Assembly: GCA_017475005.1 (NCBI GenBank)
Contig: JAFVGI010000064.1
Location: 1-49,371 of the forward strand
Source of the DNA: Prevotella sp.
GTDB lineage: Bacteria > Bacteroidota > Bacteroidia > Bacteroidales > Bacteroidaceae
DNA length: 49,371 bases
Reading direction: 5' to 3'
Shown: piece after piece, positions 14,599 to 22,998 of the stretch
Layout: each line of letters begins with the position of its first letter
Position numbering within the stretch: position 1 is the first letter of the stretch
Translations under genes and position numbers: made by a program
Notes under the pieces: model-generated
Told to the model about the DNA's origin: nothing
What the model saw: only the letters and a program-made list of their open reading frames with translations
Databases searched by the model: none

Positions 14599-15330
14599 AT
14601 GAAAAAAGTGATTTTATTGATGTCTGCCGTCATGATGGTGACATTGGGTGCTTTTGCACAGAAGAGTGAGTTGGGAGAAGGTGCTGACATAAATACAAGG
14701 TTTCTTTCGGACGAAGAATGTCTCAAGTGTGTCATCAGCCTGCCACAGCCACCGTCTGAGACGAGTGAGAAATTTGCTAACGATGTAAAATTATACAAGT
14801 CGGGAAAAGAAGAATGTGAGAAAAAGAATATCCGCGAGGAGACATTGCGCGAAGATGAAACATCGATGTTTGCGCTGTTCAGCAGTGTCCTGGGCATGAA
14901 GGTGAGCAAGAATGATACTCCAGAAATCTATAAACTTGCGAAGACTGCTATGAATGACGGTCTCTTTGCTGCCTATAAAGGACAGGAGCATTTCAAGCGC
15001 ACAAAGCCCTATGTGTATTTTCACGACGAGTCGCTGGCATCAAAGGATGGTGGTGTAAAAGACAAGGAGAATAGCTATCCCAGCGAATATTCCACAAAAG
15101 GCTGGATACTTGCACTTATTCTGGGTGTCATAGCACAAGAACATTCTGAGGCTTTGATAAAATGTGCAGAACAGTACGCTGCTTATCGAGTGAAAATGGG
15201 ACGCAACTGGAAAAGTGACATCGACGCAGGAAGAACTCTCGCAATAACAATATTCTCAAAGGAGGTAGTGAATCCTGAATACAAGCAACAATTGCTCAAG
15301 GCGAAAGCCGAATATAAGAGTAAGAGGTAA
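14599..15330 (+). CDS. Secreted class A acid phosphatase (PAP2) homologue lacking catalytic residues
   Basis: 243 residues with a signal peptide ending near AFAQ21. The body aligns by eye with bacterial class A non-specific acid phosphatases (PhoC type): EHFKRTKPYVYF, NSYPSEYSTKGW, YRVKMGRNWKSDIDAGR and the C-terminal QQLLKAKAEY. Every signature is damaged. KxxxxxxRP reads Q129 to K136-P137. PSGH reads PSEY (161-164), so the acid/base His is Tyr. SRxxxxxHxxxD reads Y196-R197 to N203 with D207, so the nucleophile His is Asn. It is therefore probably not a phosphatase and may bind a ligand or be decaying, although the frame is intact. The gene may share a transcript with the AraC gene or use the promoter at 14545. 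Confidence 0.75.
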   Translation: MKKVILLMSAVMMVTLGAFAQKSELGEGADINTRFLSDEECLKCVISLPQPPSETSEKFANDVKLYKSGKEECEKKNIREETLREDETSMFALFSSVLGMKVSKNDTPEIYKLAKTAMNDGLFAAYKGQEHFKRTKPYVYFHDESLASKDGGVKDKENSYPSEYSTKGWILALILGVIAQEHSEALIKCAEQYAAYRVKMGRNWKSDIDAGRTLAITIFSKEVVNPEYKQQLLKAKAEYKSKR

Positions 15331-15341
15331 GAGGAGAGAAG
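15314..15341. repeat. Short period-7 array at the stop codon of the phosphatase homologue
   Basis: Units ATAAGAG, TAAGAGG, TAAGAGG, AGAGAAG. They encode the last residues (YKSKR) and the stop, and nearly touch the convergent miaB stop at 15346. Confidence 0.6.
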
Positions 15342-15345
15342 TTTC

Positions 15346-16650
15346 TTACACTTCTTCTCCGAAGAGGGTTGCACTGGTGCTGCCGGTAATACGGACACGA
15401 ACGGTTTCACCGATGTGGTGGTTGCCCTTGTCGAAGACTACCATCTTGTTTTGCTCTGTGCGGCCACAAAGTTGTTCGCGGGAGCGTTTGCTGTAGTTTT
15501 CGACGAGAATGTCGAACTCTTTTCCGACATCAGCCTTATATGAAGCAGCAGACAGTTCGTTCTGAAGGGCTATCATCTCATTGAGACGACGTATCTTTGT
15601 CTCTTCTGGCACATCGTCAGGAAGATTTTTTGAGGCGTAGGTGCCTGGGCGCTCAGAGTATTTAAACATAAAGGCGCTGGCATAGCCTACCTCCTTCATA
15701 AGCGAAAGGCTCATCTGATGGTCTTCTTCTGTTTCGGAGTGATAACCCACAAAGATATCTGTGGTGATGGCGCAGTCAGGAATAATGCGTTTAATGGCTG
15801 CCACGCGATCTAAGTACCATTCGCGAGTGTATTTTCTGTTCATCAGCTTCAAGATGCGGTCGGAACCGCTCTGTACTGGCAGATGAATATGTTTGCAGAC
15901 ATTAGGATATTGGGCTATCACCTCAAGTGTCTCGTCGCTCATATCCTTAGGATGCGAAGTAGTAAAGCGCACTCGCATATCTGGAACAGCCTCTGCTACT
16001 AGCCGTAGCAGCTGTGGGAAGGTAGTTCCCTCAAAGAGATAGCTGTTAACATTTTGTCCTAACAGGGTTACCTCCTTGAAATTACGGCTCTGAAGGTCTT
16101 TCACTTCTTTCAGGATGCTTTCCACATCACGTGAGCGCTCGCGTCCTCTGGTATATGGAACGATGCAATAGTGGCAGAAGTTATTACAGCCCCTCATGAT
16201 GCTTACAAAGCCGGAAATATGCATACCATGTGCTCGCTGTGGCATGATATCACGATAGGTTTCTGTCAGCGATAGGGTAGTATCGATGGCTTTTTGGCCC
16301 AGTTCACACTGTGCTATCAAGTCAGGTAGGGCGAGGTAGGAGTCAGGGCCGGCCACCAAGTCGGCATGATAATTATTGATGAGAACCTCTTTTACACGTT
16401 CTGCCATACAGCCCAGCACACCTATTATGCGACCTTCCTTGCCACATTTCTCATTATGAAGTGTTTCAAGGCGATGATATATCTTGTTTTCTGCATTCTC
16501 GCGAACAGAACAGGTGTTCAGAAAGATTGCATCTGCTTCATTGGCATCTTCGCATAGTTCGTAGCCAGCCATCTGCATGATGCTTGCTACTACTTCAGAA
16601 TCGGCTACATTCATCTGACAGCCGTATGTCTCAATGTATAACTTCTTCAT
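15346..16650 (-). CDS. miaB: tRNA-2-methylthio-N6-dimethylallyladenosine synthase
   Basis: 434 residues from ATG 16650. MiaB is a radical-SAM methylthiotransferase that modifies A37 of tRNAs reading UNN codons. The auxiliary cluster cysteines are in TYGCQMN, LNTCSVRENAE and VLGCMAERV. The radical-SAM CxxxCxxC is in RGCNNFCHYCIVPYTRGRERSR. A TRAM domain ends the protein (VRVRITGSTSATLFGEE). I reject the upstream TTG because it lies inside the -7 promoter element. With that promoter the transcript would begin at or within a few bases of the ATG, so the mRNA may be leaderless. It converges on the phosphatase homologue. Confidence 0.96.
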   Translation of the reverse strand: MKKLYIETYGCQMNVADSEVVASIMQMAGYELCEDANEADAIFLNTCSVRENAENKIYHRLETLHNEKCGKEGRIIGVLGCMAERVKEVLINNYHADLVAGPDSYLALPDLIAQCELGQKAIDTTLSLTETYRDIMPQRAHGMHISGFVSIMRGCNNFCHYCIVPYTRGRERSRDVESILKEVKDLQSRNFKEVTLLGQNVNSYLFEGTTFPQLLRLVAEAVPDMRVRFTTSHPKDMSDETLEVIAQYPNVCKHIHLPVQSGSDRILKLMNRKYTREWYLDRVAAIKRIIPDCAITTDIFVGYHSETEEDHQMSLSLMKEVGYASAFMFKYSERPGTYASKNLPDDVPEETKIRRLNEMIALQNELSAASYKADVGKEFDILVENYSKRSREQLCGRTEQNKMVVFDKGNHHIGETVRVRITGSTSATLFGEEV

Positions 16651-16656
16651 AGTTTG

Positions 16657-16664
16657 CAAAGGTA
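16657..16664 (-). promoter_or_regulatory. miaB -7 element TACCTTTG, six bases from the ATG
   Basis: Only CAAACT separates the element from the start codon. If the transcript begins the usual few bases after the element, almost no leader is left. Confidence 0.65.
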
Positions 16665-16832
16665 CGAAAAAAAAATTGATATCGCAAATTTTTTAGTTTA
16701 AAGTTTGGAGGAATCGGAGTATTTGGAATAATCAGGGTAATTAGAAATGTGACGTGAAGCCCTAAAAAACAGCCCTGTTTTTGAGTAAAATCAAGAAATT
16801 GGGGGTAAAAGGAAAGAAATAGGGAGAAAAAA

Positions 16833-16863
16833 TTGTGTGCGCACACAGAATGTCATATCTTTG
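16833..16863 (+). promoter_or_regulatory. Promoter of the small lipoprotein gene with a palindrome in the spacer
   Basis: A -33-like TTG at 16833-16835 and the -7 element TATCTTTG at 16856-16863 are 20 bp apart. The perfect 14-bp palindrome TGTGTGCGCACACA occupies 16834-16847, overlapping the -33 element. That is a likely operator position. Confidence 0.65.
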
Positions 16864-16967
16864 CACTCGGAAATCAGAAAAACCCACGCTTTTTGGGGTA
16901 AGAAGATTGTCCAGGTTAACAAAAAAGAGGTGTATTCCTCGTAATTAAAAAAGAAAGGAGACGCATT

Positions 16968-17057
16968 ATGTTTACAAACACAGCAATGGTTCTCATGCTT
17001 ACAATGGTTGGTATTTCCACCATTTGCGGTTGCTCCTCCCTGATGGGAAGAAGATAA
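16968..17057 (+). CDS. 29-residue lipoprotein-like small protein
   Basis: The frame begins at ATG 16968 and ends at TAA 17055-17057. The product has a short N-terminus (MFTNTAM), a hydrophobic stretch (VLMLTMVGISTI) and a lipobox-like end (TICGC) with Cys22, then SSLMGRR. It resembles small entericidin-like or signal-anchored lipoproteins in shape only. An unusually clear Shine-Dalgarno (AAAGGAG, 16954-16960) lies 7 bases upstream of the ATG, rare in this genome. The unit has its own promoter (16833-16863), about 100 bases of leader and a very strong terminator (17097-17138). It could also be mainly a regulatory RNA. Confidence 0.6.
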   Translation: MFTNTAMVLMLTMVGISTICGCSSLMGRR

Positions 17058-17096
17058 ACCCAAGCAGAAACAGACTCCAAACCCACTTTAAATACT

Positions 17097-17138
17097 GGCG
17101 TCTGATGGCTCGTAAGAGTTATCAGACGTCTTTTTTTT
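17097..17138 (+). terminator. Strong terminator of the small lipoprotein unit
   Basis: A 15-bp stem (17097-17111 with 17116-17130, a few G-T pairs) is capped by a GTAA tetraloop of the GNRA type and followed by eight T residues. Confidence 0.95.
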
Positions 17139-17167
17139 GCTGTTTTAATACTTTTCTTACAAAAAAG

Positions 17168-17199
17168 TTTGGAAAAATGTGTTTTATTTACTACCTTTG
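17168..17199 (+). promoter_or_regulatory. secDF promoter (TTTG, 20 bp, TACCTTTG)
   Basis: TTTG at 17168-17171 and TACCTTTG at 17192-17199 have the ideal 20-bp spacing. The leader to the start at 17338 would be about 130 bases and contains a small GAAA-capped hairpin near 17267-17282. I see no known riboswitch or other element in it. Confidence 0.88.
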
Positions 17200-17337
17200 C
17201 ACCGTTTTATGTGCATATATGCTCGCGTGTAGGTGTGTGCATGTACTATAAATAGACGCCAGACGAAAGTCCGAAAGGCTTTGAAAAAGATACAGAAAAT
17301 CCAAAATCAATAATAATAAAAAACAACAAAAACTAAA

Positions 17338-20300
17338 ATGCAAAACAAAGGAATTGTAATTGTAACCGCCATCCTGTTGACGCTTGCAAGTATTTTCTAC
17401 CTTTCATTCTCTTTTGCAACGAGTTACTACGACTCTAAGGCAGAAGCAATGAATGATCCTATTGCTGCACAGAACTACAAGGATTCTGTAAAGTATTTGG
17501 GAGTGTATTCTTACCAGCAGTGTCTGGAAACTCAGATTGGTCTGGGTCTTGACCTGAAGGGTGGTATGAACGTGATTCTTGAAATCAGTGTGCCTGACGT
17601 AGTGGACATCTTGGCAGATCACAAGACAGATGCTGCTTATCAGAAGTCTATGGCAGAGGCAAAGAAGGAAGAAGAATCTTCACAGAGTGATTTCATCTCA
17701 CTATTCATCAAGGCATACCAGAAAAATGCCCCTGGTCATCGTCTGGCAGAGATTTTTGCTACTCAGCAACTGAAGGGCAAGGTTTCTACTCAGAGTACTG
17801 ATGCAGAAGTAGAGAAGGCTTTGCGTGCAGAAGTACAGAGTGCTATTGACAACTCTTATAACGTTGTCCGCAACCGTATTGATAAGTTCGGTGTTGTACA
17901 ACCAAACATCCAGAAGTTGGAGGGTCAGGAAGGCCGTCTGATGGTTGAGATGCCTGGTGTTAAGGAACCAGAGCGTGTACGTAAGTTGCTTCAGGGTTCT
18001 GCAAACCTTGAGTTCTGGGAGACATATAATGCTCAGGAGGTTCTTCCTTATTTATCACAGCTCGATGCACGTCTTGCTGCTATCGCTTCTGGCCAGAAGG
18101 TAGAGGAGACTGACAGCGTTAAGGCTGATAAAGCAGAGGTAGCTGAGGCACCCGTTGAGGCTGACACTACTGTAAAAGAGGCAGCAACAAAGTTCCAGCT
18201 GAAGAAAAACGATGCTGACCAGGCTGCTGCAGCAGACAAAGCTGCCAAGCAGGATGAAAAAGCTATCGAAAAGGCAAAGAAGGAGCATCCTCTCTTCGCT
18301 TTCTTCCAGCCAGTACAGGGACAAAGCCTGTCTACTGTAGGTTATGCTCACGAGCGTGATACTGCTGAGATAGACAAGGCTATCTATGGTGAAGAGGGTA
18401 AAAAGGTTATCCCTTCAGACGTTAAGTTGCTGTGGAGTGCAAAGCCTGTTGATGGTACAAAGAATATCTTTGAGCTCCATGCTCTGAAGGTTACATCTAC
18501 CTCTGGACGCGCTCCATTGGAGGGTGATGTCATTACTGATGCAAAGGATGAATTCGACAACTTCGGTCGTCCATGTGTATCAATGTCTATGAATAACGAG
18601 GGTTCGCGTTTGTGGGCTCAGTTGACAAAGCAGAATGTAGGTAAGGCAATTGCTATCGTTCTGGATGGCGTCGTTTATTCTGCTCCTCGTGTAAATGGTG
18701 AAATCTCTGGTGGTAACTCTCAGATTTCCGGTAACTTTACAATTGAAGATACTAAAGACTTGGCAAACACCTTGAAGTCAGGTCGTATGCCAGCTCCTGC
18801 TCGTATTGTACAGGAAGAGGTTGTAGGTCCTACACTCGGTGCACAGTCTATCCAGCAGGGTATTATCTCATTCATCATTGCTTTCGTACTCCTGATGATT
18901 TACATGGTTTGCATGTATAACCTCATCCCTGGTATGATGGCAAATATGGCTCTTGTAATAAACCTCTTCTTCACACTCGGTATCTTGACAAGCTTCCAGG
19001 CAGCATTGACAATGTCAGGTATTGCAGGTATGGTATTGTCACTGGGTACTGCGGTGGATGCTAACGTGCTTATTTACGAGCGTATCAAGGAAGAAATGAA
19101 GGGTGGTCTGGGATTGAAGCAGGCTTTGGCTGCTGGTTACAGCAATGCTTTCTCTGCTATCTTTGACTCTAACCTCACTTCTATCATCACAGGTGTCATT
19201 CTGTATGTATTTGGTACAGGTCCTATCCGTGGCTTCGCTACAACGTGGATAATCGGTATCATCTGCTCATTCTTCACAGCAGTATTCCTCACACGTCTTG
19301 TTTACGAGCGTCAGTTGAATAACGATCGTTGGAAGAACCTGACATTCTGTACTCCAATATCTAAGGACCTTCTGCAGAAGACAGACATCAAGTTTATGTC
19401 TCTCTATAAGAAGACCTTCACTTTCGTTGCTATTGCTCTTGTAGTATTTATCGCAAGCTTTGCTGTTCGTGGTCTCTCACAGAGTATTGACTTCACCGGT
19501 GGTCGTAACTATGTTGTTACCTTCGAGAAGGCAGTACAGCCAGAAGAGGTTCGTGGAACTGTTGCTAAGGCTTTCGAGGGTTACAATACCAGCGTTATTG
19601 CCCTTGGTACAGACAACAAGACGGTTCGTATCTCTACCAACTATAAGATAGAGTCTAACAATCCTAATGTTGATGATGAGGCAGAGACAATCCTTTATAA
19701 GGCTCTCAAGGCAGAAGGTGTAGTGAATCAGCCAAATGTAGAGGCCTTCAAGAATCCAGACGTTCGTGAGGGTGGTTCTATCATCTCTTCACAGAAGGTG
19801 GGACCAAGCGTAGCGAAGGATATCACTTATGGTGCTATCATCAGCGTGCTCTTCGCGCTTGTTGCAATCTTCATCTATATTCTCGTACGTTTCCGCAACG
19901 TGGCATTCTCAGTAGGTTCTACATGTGCATTGGCTGTTGATACAACCATAGTTCTTGGAATATACTCTCTCTGCTGGGGTTGGATGCCATTCTCTCTTGA
20001 GATTGACCAGACATTCATTGGTGCTATCCTGACAGTGATAGGTTATTCTATCAACGATAAGGTGGTTGTCTTCGACCGTATTCGTGAGAATCTGAAGATT
20101 CATCCAAAGTGGGATATACAGACAAGTTTCAATACTTCTATCAACCAGACATTGGCACGTACTATCAATACGTCACTCTCTACATTGCTGGTATTGTTGT
20201 GTATCTTCTTCCTTGGTGGTGATTCTATCCGTTCATTCTCATTTGCTATGATACTGGGTGTAGTATTTGGTACACTGTCATCAATATTCGTTGCAGCACC

Positions 20301-20370
20301 TGTTGCATATCTCACCCTCGGAAAGCACATCGAGAATAGATTGAAGAAGGCAGAGAATGCTGCAGAGTAA
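17338..20370 (+). CDS. secDF: Fused protein translocase subunit SecDF
   Basis: 1010 residues, combining SecD (about 1-680) and SecF (about 690-1010) in one chain, as is usual in Bacteroidetes. SecDF uses the proton gradient to help pull secreted proteins through SecYEG. Visible landmarks are LGLDLKGGMNVILE near residue 65, the P1-head region GKAIAIVLDGVVYSAPRVNGEISGG, the SecD proton-channel motif GTAVDANVLIYERIKEE, and in SecF SIDFTGGRNYVV and VIGYSINDKVVVFDRIREN. An Ala/Lys/Glu-rich insert of about 60 residues (near 265-325) lies in the P1 region. Two six-segment membrane domains are present. The gene has its own promoter and is followed 12 bases later by the YqiA-like gene. Confidence 0.97.
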   Translation: MQNKGIVIVTAILLTLASIFYLSFSFATSYYDSKAEAMNDPIAAQNYKDSVKYLGVYSYQQCLETQIGLGLDLKGGMNVILEISVPDVVDILADHKTDAAYQKSMAEAKKEEESSQSDFISLFIKAYQKNAPGHRLAEIFATQQLKGKVSTQSTDAEVEKALRAEVQSAIDNSYNVVRNRIDKFGVVQPNIQKLEGQEGRLMVEMPGVKEPERVRKLLQGSANLEFWETYNAQEVLPYLSQLDARLAAIASGQKVEETDSVKADKAEVAEAPVEADTTVKEAATKFQLKKNDADQAAAADKAAKQDEKAIEKAKKEHPLFAFFQPVQGQSLSTVGYAHERDTAEIDKAIYGEEGKKVIPSDVKLLWSAKPVDGTKNIFELHALKVTSTSGRAPLEGDVITDAKDEFDNFGRPCVSMSMNNEGSRLWAQLTKQNVGKAIAIVLDGVVYSAPRVNGEISGGNSQISGNFTIEDTKDLANTLKSGRMPAPARIVQEEVVGPTLGAQSIQQGIISFIIAFVLLMIYMVCMYNLIPGMMANMALVINLFFTLGILTSFQAALTMSGIAGMVLSLGTAVDANVLIYERIKEEMKGGLGLKQALAAGYSNAFSAIFDSNLTSIITGVILYVFGTGPIRGFATTWIIGIICSFFTAVFLTRLVYERQLNNDRWKNLTFCTPISKDLLQKTDIKFMSLYKKTFTFVAIALVVFIASFAVRGLSQSIDFTGGRNYVVTFEKAVQPEEVRGTVAKAFEGYNTSVIALGTDNKTVRISTNYKIESNNPNVDDEAETILYKALKAEGVVNQPNVEAFKNPDVREGGSIISSQKVGPSVAKDITYGAIISVLFALVAIFIYILVRFRNVAFSVGSTCALAVDTTIVLGIYSLCWGWMPFSLEIDQTFIGAILTVIGYSINDKVVVFDRIRENLKIHPKWDIQTSFNTSINQTLARTINTSLSTLLVLLCIFFLGGDSIRSFSFAMILGVVFGTLSSIFVAAPVAYLTLGKHIENRLKKAENAAE

Positions 20371-20381
20371 TCTCTGACATT

Positions 20382-21002
20382 ATGCAAATAATATATTTAC
20401 ATGGTTTCTCATCTGCGGGCAGTACTGGTACTGCTACGGAGATGAGAAATCATTTTTACCCCCTCGGAGTGAATGTCATTTCTCCTGACATCCCCGTAAT
20501 GCCGAATGATGCGGTACCCTTCTTGCGTGATTTTATTGCTGAACATAAGCCCGATTTGATTATCGGAACTTCAATGGGGGCAATGTATGCTGAGCTGCAG
20601 AAGGGTTATCGACGCATTCTTGTTAATCCGTCTTTTCAGATGTCACGAACTCTGACCTTTAATCATCTTGGAAAGAATGTAGCATTTCAGAATCCACGTC
20701 AGGACGGAGCTACACAATTCAAGGTTGATAAGGAGATGATAGCGCAGTTCAAGGCTTTGGAAACTGCACCAAAGAAGAGTGGTGAAAATACTCCACATGT
20801 TCTTTATGGCATAACACCAGAAGAGAAGGAACTGGTATGGGGACTATTTGGTAACAAGGACAGGTTGGTGAATTTCCAGAAGGAGTTTCAAAAGTGTTAT
20901 GGTAAGGAGCATTTTAAGGTTATTGATGCTGAACATCGCCTTAACAGTGTTGTCCTTAAGAAGGAAATAATACCTCTGATACACCAAATCTTAGGTGTAT
21001 GA
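20382..21002 (+). CDS. YqiA/YcfP-type small alpha/beta-hydrolase (esterase)
   Basis: 206 residues, no signal peptide. MQIIYLHGFSSAG holds the oxyanion-hole HGF, GTSMG (Ser64) is the nucleophile elbow and DAEHRL near the end supplies the catalytic His185. This matches the UPF0227/YqiA family of small cytoplasmic acyl esterases whose natural substrate is not settled. The gene follows secDF by 12 bases, and its stop overlaps the start of the papain-like gene (ATGA at 20999-21002), so the two are probably translationally coupled. Confidence 0.85.
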   Translation: MQIIYLHGFSSAGSTGTATEMRNHFYPLGVNVISPDIPVMPNDAVPFLRDFIAEHKPDLIIGTSMGAMYAELQKGYRRILVNPSFQMSRTLTFNHLGKNVAFQNPRQDGATQFKVDKEMIAQFKALETAPKKSGENTPHVLYGITPEEKELVWGLFGNKDRLVNFQKEFQKCYGKEHFKVIDAEHRLNSVVLKKEIIPLIHQILGV

Positions 21003-21865
21003 CGCGTGCGTACATTATTATATTATTAATATTGTTACAGTTTCTCTCATGCAACAGGCAGGAGCCGACGAATCAAGGTCACATCTCTGCCTGTTGGGTT
21101 TATGCTATGTGTGCATGTCTTGAACATGAAGCGCGACAGATAGGAGATAGTGTTGTCTTGTCGCGTCAATGGCTACTGGCACGTGAATTGGAAGAGCAGG
21201 CTTTGGGAGGAGAAGAGATAGCAATACGCAATGTGGGGCCAGAGGCGTTGCGGCTGATAAGTCGTTATGGATTGGTTCCGTATTCTTTCGAACGTTCCCA
21301 TATCAATAATGGAAAGGTATTGATAAAAAAGATAAAGTTGCTAAGAGAACAGAATGATGATAAGGAGGTTCTATATTCGCGCCTGAAAGATTTGCTGCCA
21401 CGTTTTACTGTGATAGATTATAATCCCTTTGAGAAAAAAGCCAAAGGTTCCTTTTATTACTATTCTATGCGATATTCTCCAACACAGTTTGCCGAAAGTG
21501 TGATGTACCGCATACATTATGATTGGTATGCCTATAGCAGTGACAAGAAAAGGGGAGAGAGATTTGTTCTTGATGACCCTGATAACAGAAAGCAGTACGA
21601 ATATGTAAATATATCATACAAGGAGATGTATGAAAAAGTGGTGGCATCTGTAAAGTCAGGGCATGCTGTTTATTGGGAATATGGTGAAAACCATTCCTCT
21701 AGTCACGCAATGGCGATTGTGGGACTAAGAAAATCAAAAAAAGATATGGGAGAGGGTCTTATATGTCTTAATTCTTATGGTACAGAATGGGGTAATAATG
21801 GCAAATGCATTATCAGTCCGCAATTCTTTCTGTCATACACATGTAATATAGGCGTATGCAGGTAG
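20999..21865 (+). CDS. Papain-like (C1 family) cysteine peptidase lipoprotein
   Basis: 288 residues. The N-terminus is a lipoprotein signal (ILLILLQFLSC, Cys18), so the protein is anchored outside the cytoplasm. The catalytic set of clan CA is clear: NQGHISACWVYA with oxyanion Gln26 and Cys32, SSSHAMAIVG with His236, and CLNSYGTEWGNNG with Asn258. The layout is close to the bleomycin-hydrolase/C1 peptidases found in Bacteroidetes, which process peptides in the periplasm or at the surface. Its start overlaps the stop of the upstream esterase. No clear terminator follows before the convergent AraC gene. Confidence 0.85.
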   Translation: MTRAYIIILLILLQFLSCNRQEPTNQGHISACWVYAMCACLEHEARQIGDSVVLSRQWLLARELEEQALGGEEIAIRNVGPEALRLISRYGLVPYSFERSHINNGKVLIKKIKLLREQNDDKEVLYSRLKDLLPRFTVIDYNPFEKKAKGSFYYYSMRYSPTQFAESVMYRIHYDWYAYSSDKKRGERFVLDDPDNRKQYEYVNISYKEMYEKVVASVKSGHAVYWEYGENHSSSHAMAIVGLRKSKKDMGEGLICLNSYGTEWGNNGKCIISPQFFLSYTCNIGVCR

Positions 21866-21916
21866 GAAATATTTTGTGCTAGAGTTAAAAAGAAATATTT
21901 GTTTAATAGAAAATTC

Positions 21917-22795
21917 TTACAGTTGTGCGCGGAACTTCGTAGGTGAAACACCTAGATGTTTGCGAACATAGGCTCCGAAATGTGAGATATTAGAGAAACC
22001 TAAGCGGAAGGAAATTTGCTTTACGCTGTAGTTGAGGTCTGTCAGATAGTAACGTATGTCATCAAGGGTATATTGTATAATCCATTCTGATGCAGATTTG
22101 TCACTGTACTGACGACACAACATAGTAAGATATTTTGGTGAAATATTCAGTTGTTCAGCATAATAGGCTGCTGGTCGATGTTTCACATCAATATTAGAAA
22201 GAATATTTAGGAATTTGTTGAATATCTGTCGGCTCTGCAGTATGCGTGGTTCTTCGCCAATACCATTGCTGGACTCGAGGACATCACAAAGTTCCAAAAG
22301 CAATGCCCGTATCAGTGTTTGAACCACTTCACGTGTAGAGTTACGATCTGAAGTTATCTTTGACCTAATAAGGGCGTAATACTGTCTAAAATCTTCCTTG
22401 CATGCACGAGACATTGGGATAATGTTGGTTTGGTTGATATAAACAGCTCTGTTCCAGATATTGATTTTGTCACGCAATAGTCCCTGCACAACGTGATTGG
22501 AGAGGCACAATAGTTTGCACTCAAAATCTTCGCTGAAAATGCAGTGGTCTATTTTAACATTTGGGGGACAGAAAAGTATATCGTCCTCTTTGATTTTGGA
22601 ATCCTTGCCGTTTACAGTCATAACAAGACTTCCCTTGACGCATAGACCGATGAGATTTATCATCGGTTTCATGGGATAAATTTCAGACAGGTCGCGGACA
22701 TTGTCAAAAATGACGATATCCCCATCGCTGTAATCCACCATTAAGTTCTTAAACTCAGTGTATCCCTGTTGATTGTTTGGATTTTCTGTTGCCAT
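21917..22795 (-). CDS. AraC-family transcriptional regulator
   Basis: 292 residues. The N-terminal half is a cupin-like sensor of the kind found in Bacteroidetes stand-alone AraC proteins (LIGLCVKGSLVMTVNGKDSKIKEDDILFCPP). The C-terminal half carries two helix-turn-helix units (AAYYAEQLNISPKYLTMLCRQYS and VKQISFRLGFSNISHFGAYVRK) and ends GVSPTKFRAQL. No target is obvious: upstream is the broken end of the long nadA-to-umuC run, and downstream is the convergent peptidase. ATG 22795 is preceded by a TAATTTTG element. Confidence 0.92.
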   Translation of the reverse strand: MATENPNNQQGYTEFKNLMVDYSDGDIVIFDNVRDLSEIYPMKPMINLIGLCVKGSLVMTVNGKDSKIKEDDILFCPPNVKIDHCIFSEDFECKLLCLSNHVVQGLLRDKINIWNRAVYINQTNIIPMSRACKEDFRQYYALIRSKITSDRNSTREVVQTLIRALLLELCDVLESSNGIGEEPRILQSRQIFNKFLNILSNIDVKHRPAAYYAEQLNISPKYLTMLCRQYSDKSASEWIIQYTLDDIRYYLTDLNYSVKQISFRLGFSNISHFGAYVRKHLGVSPTKFRAQL

Positions 22796-22823
22796 ATAAT
22801 ATGGATTTGTATTGCAATTGATG

Positions 22824-22831
22824 CAAAATTA
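22824..22831 (-). promoter_or_regulatory. -7 element TAATTTTG upstream of the AraC gene
   Basis: It matches TAnnTTTG on the minus strand, 28 bases upstream of the ATG at 22795. I see no good -33 TTTG. Confidence 0.5.
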
Positions 22832-22998
22832 ACCTATTTTTCTCTAATATATATAGGTGAGACGAAAAAAAATGTGTCGAAAAAGGTAGTGTTTCCCCTA
22901 TCCGTTGTTTATACTACCAAATTGAACACAGATATACAAAAGAACATAGTCTAACTTATCGTATATCAGGGCATTAACACGATAAAAGTGTCATAGTG

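Noticed and set aside
15334-15360. Hairpin with GGAGA/TCTCC arms between the phosphatase homologue and miaB
   Set aside because: It has a bulge, lacks a T run and overlaps the miaB coding end; part of it is explained by the short period-7 repeat.
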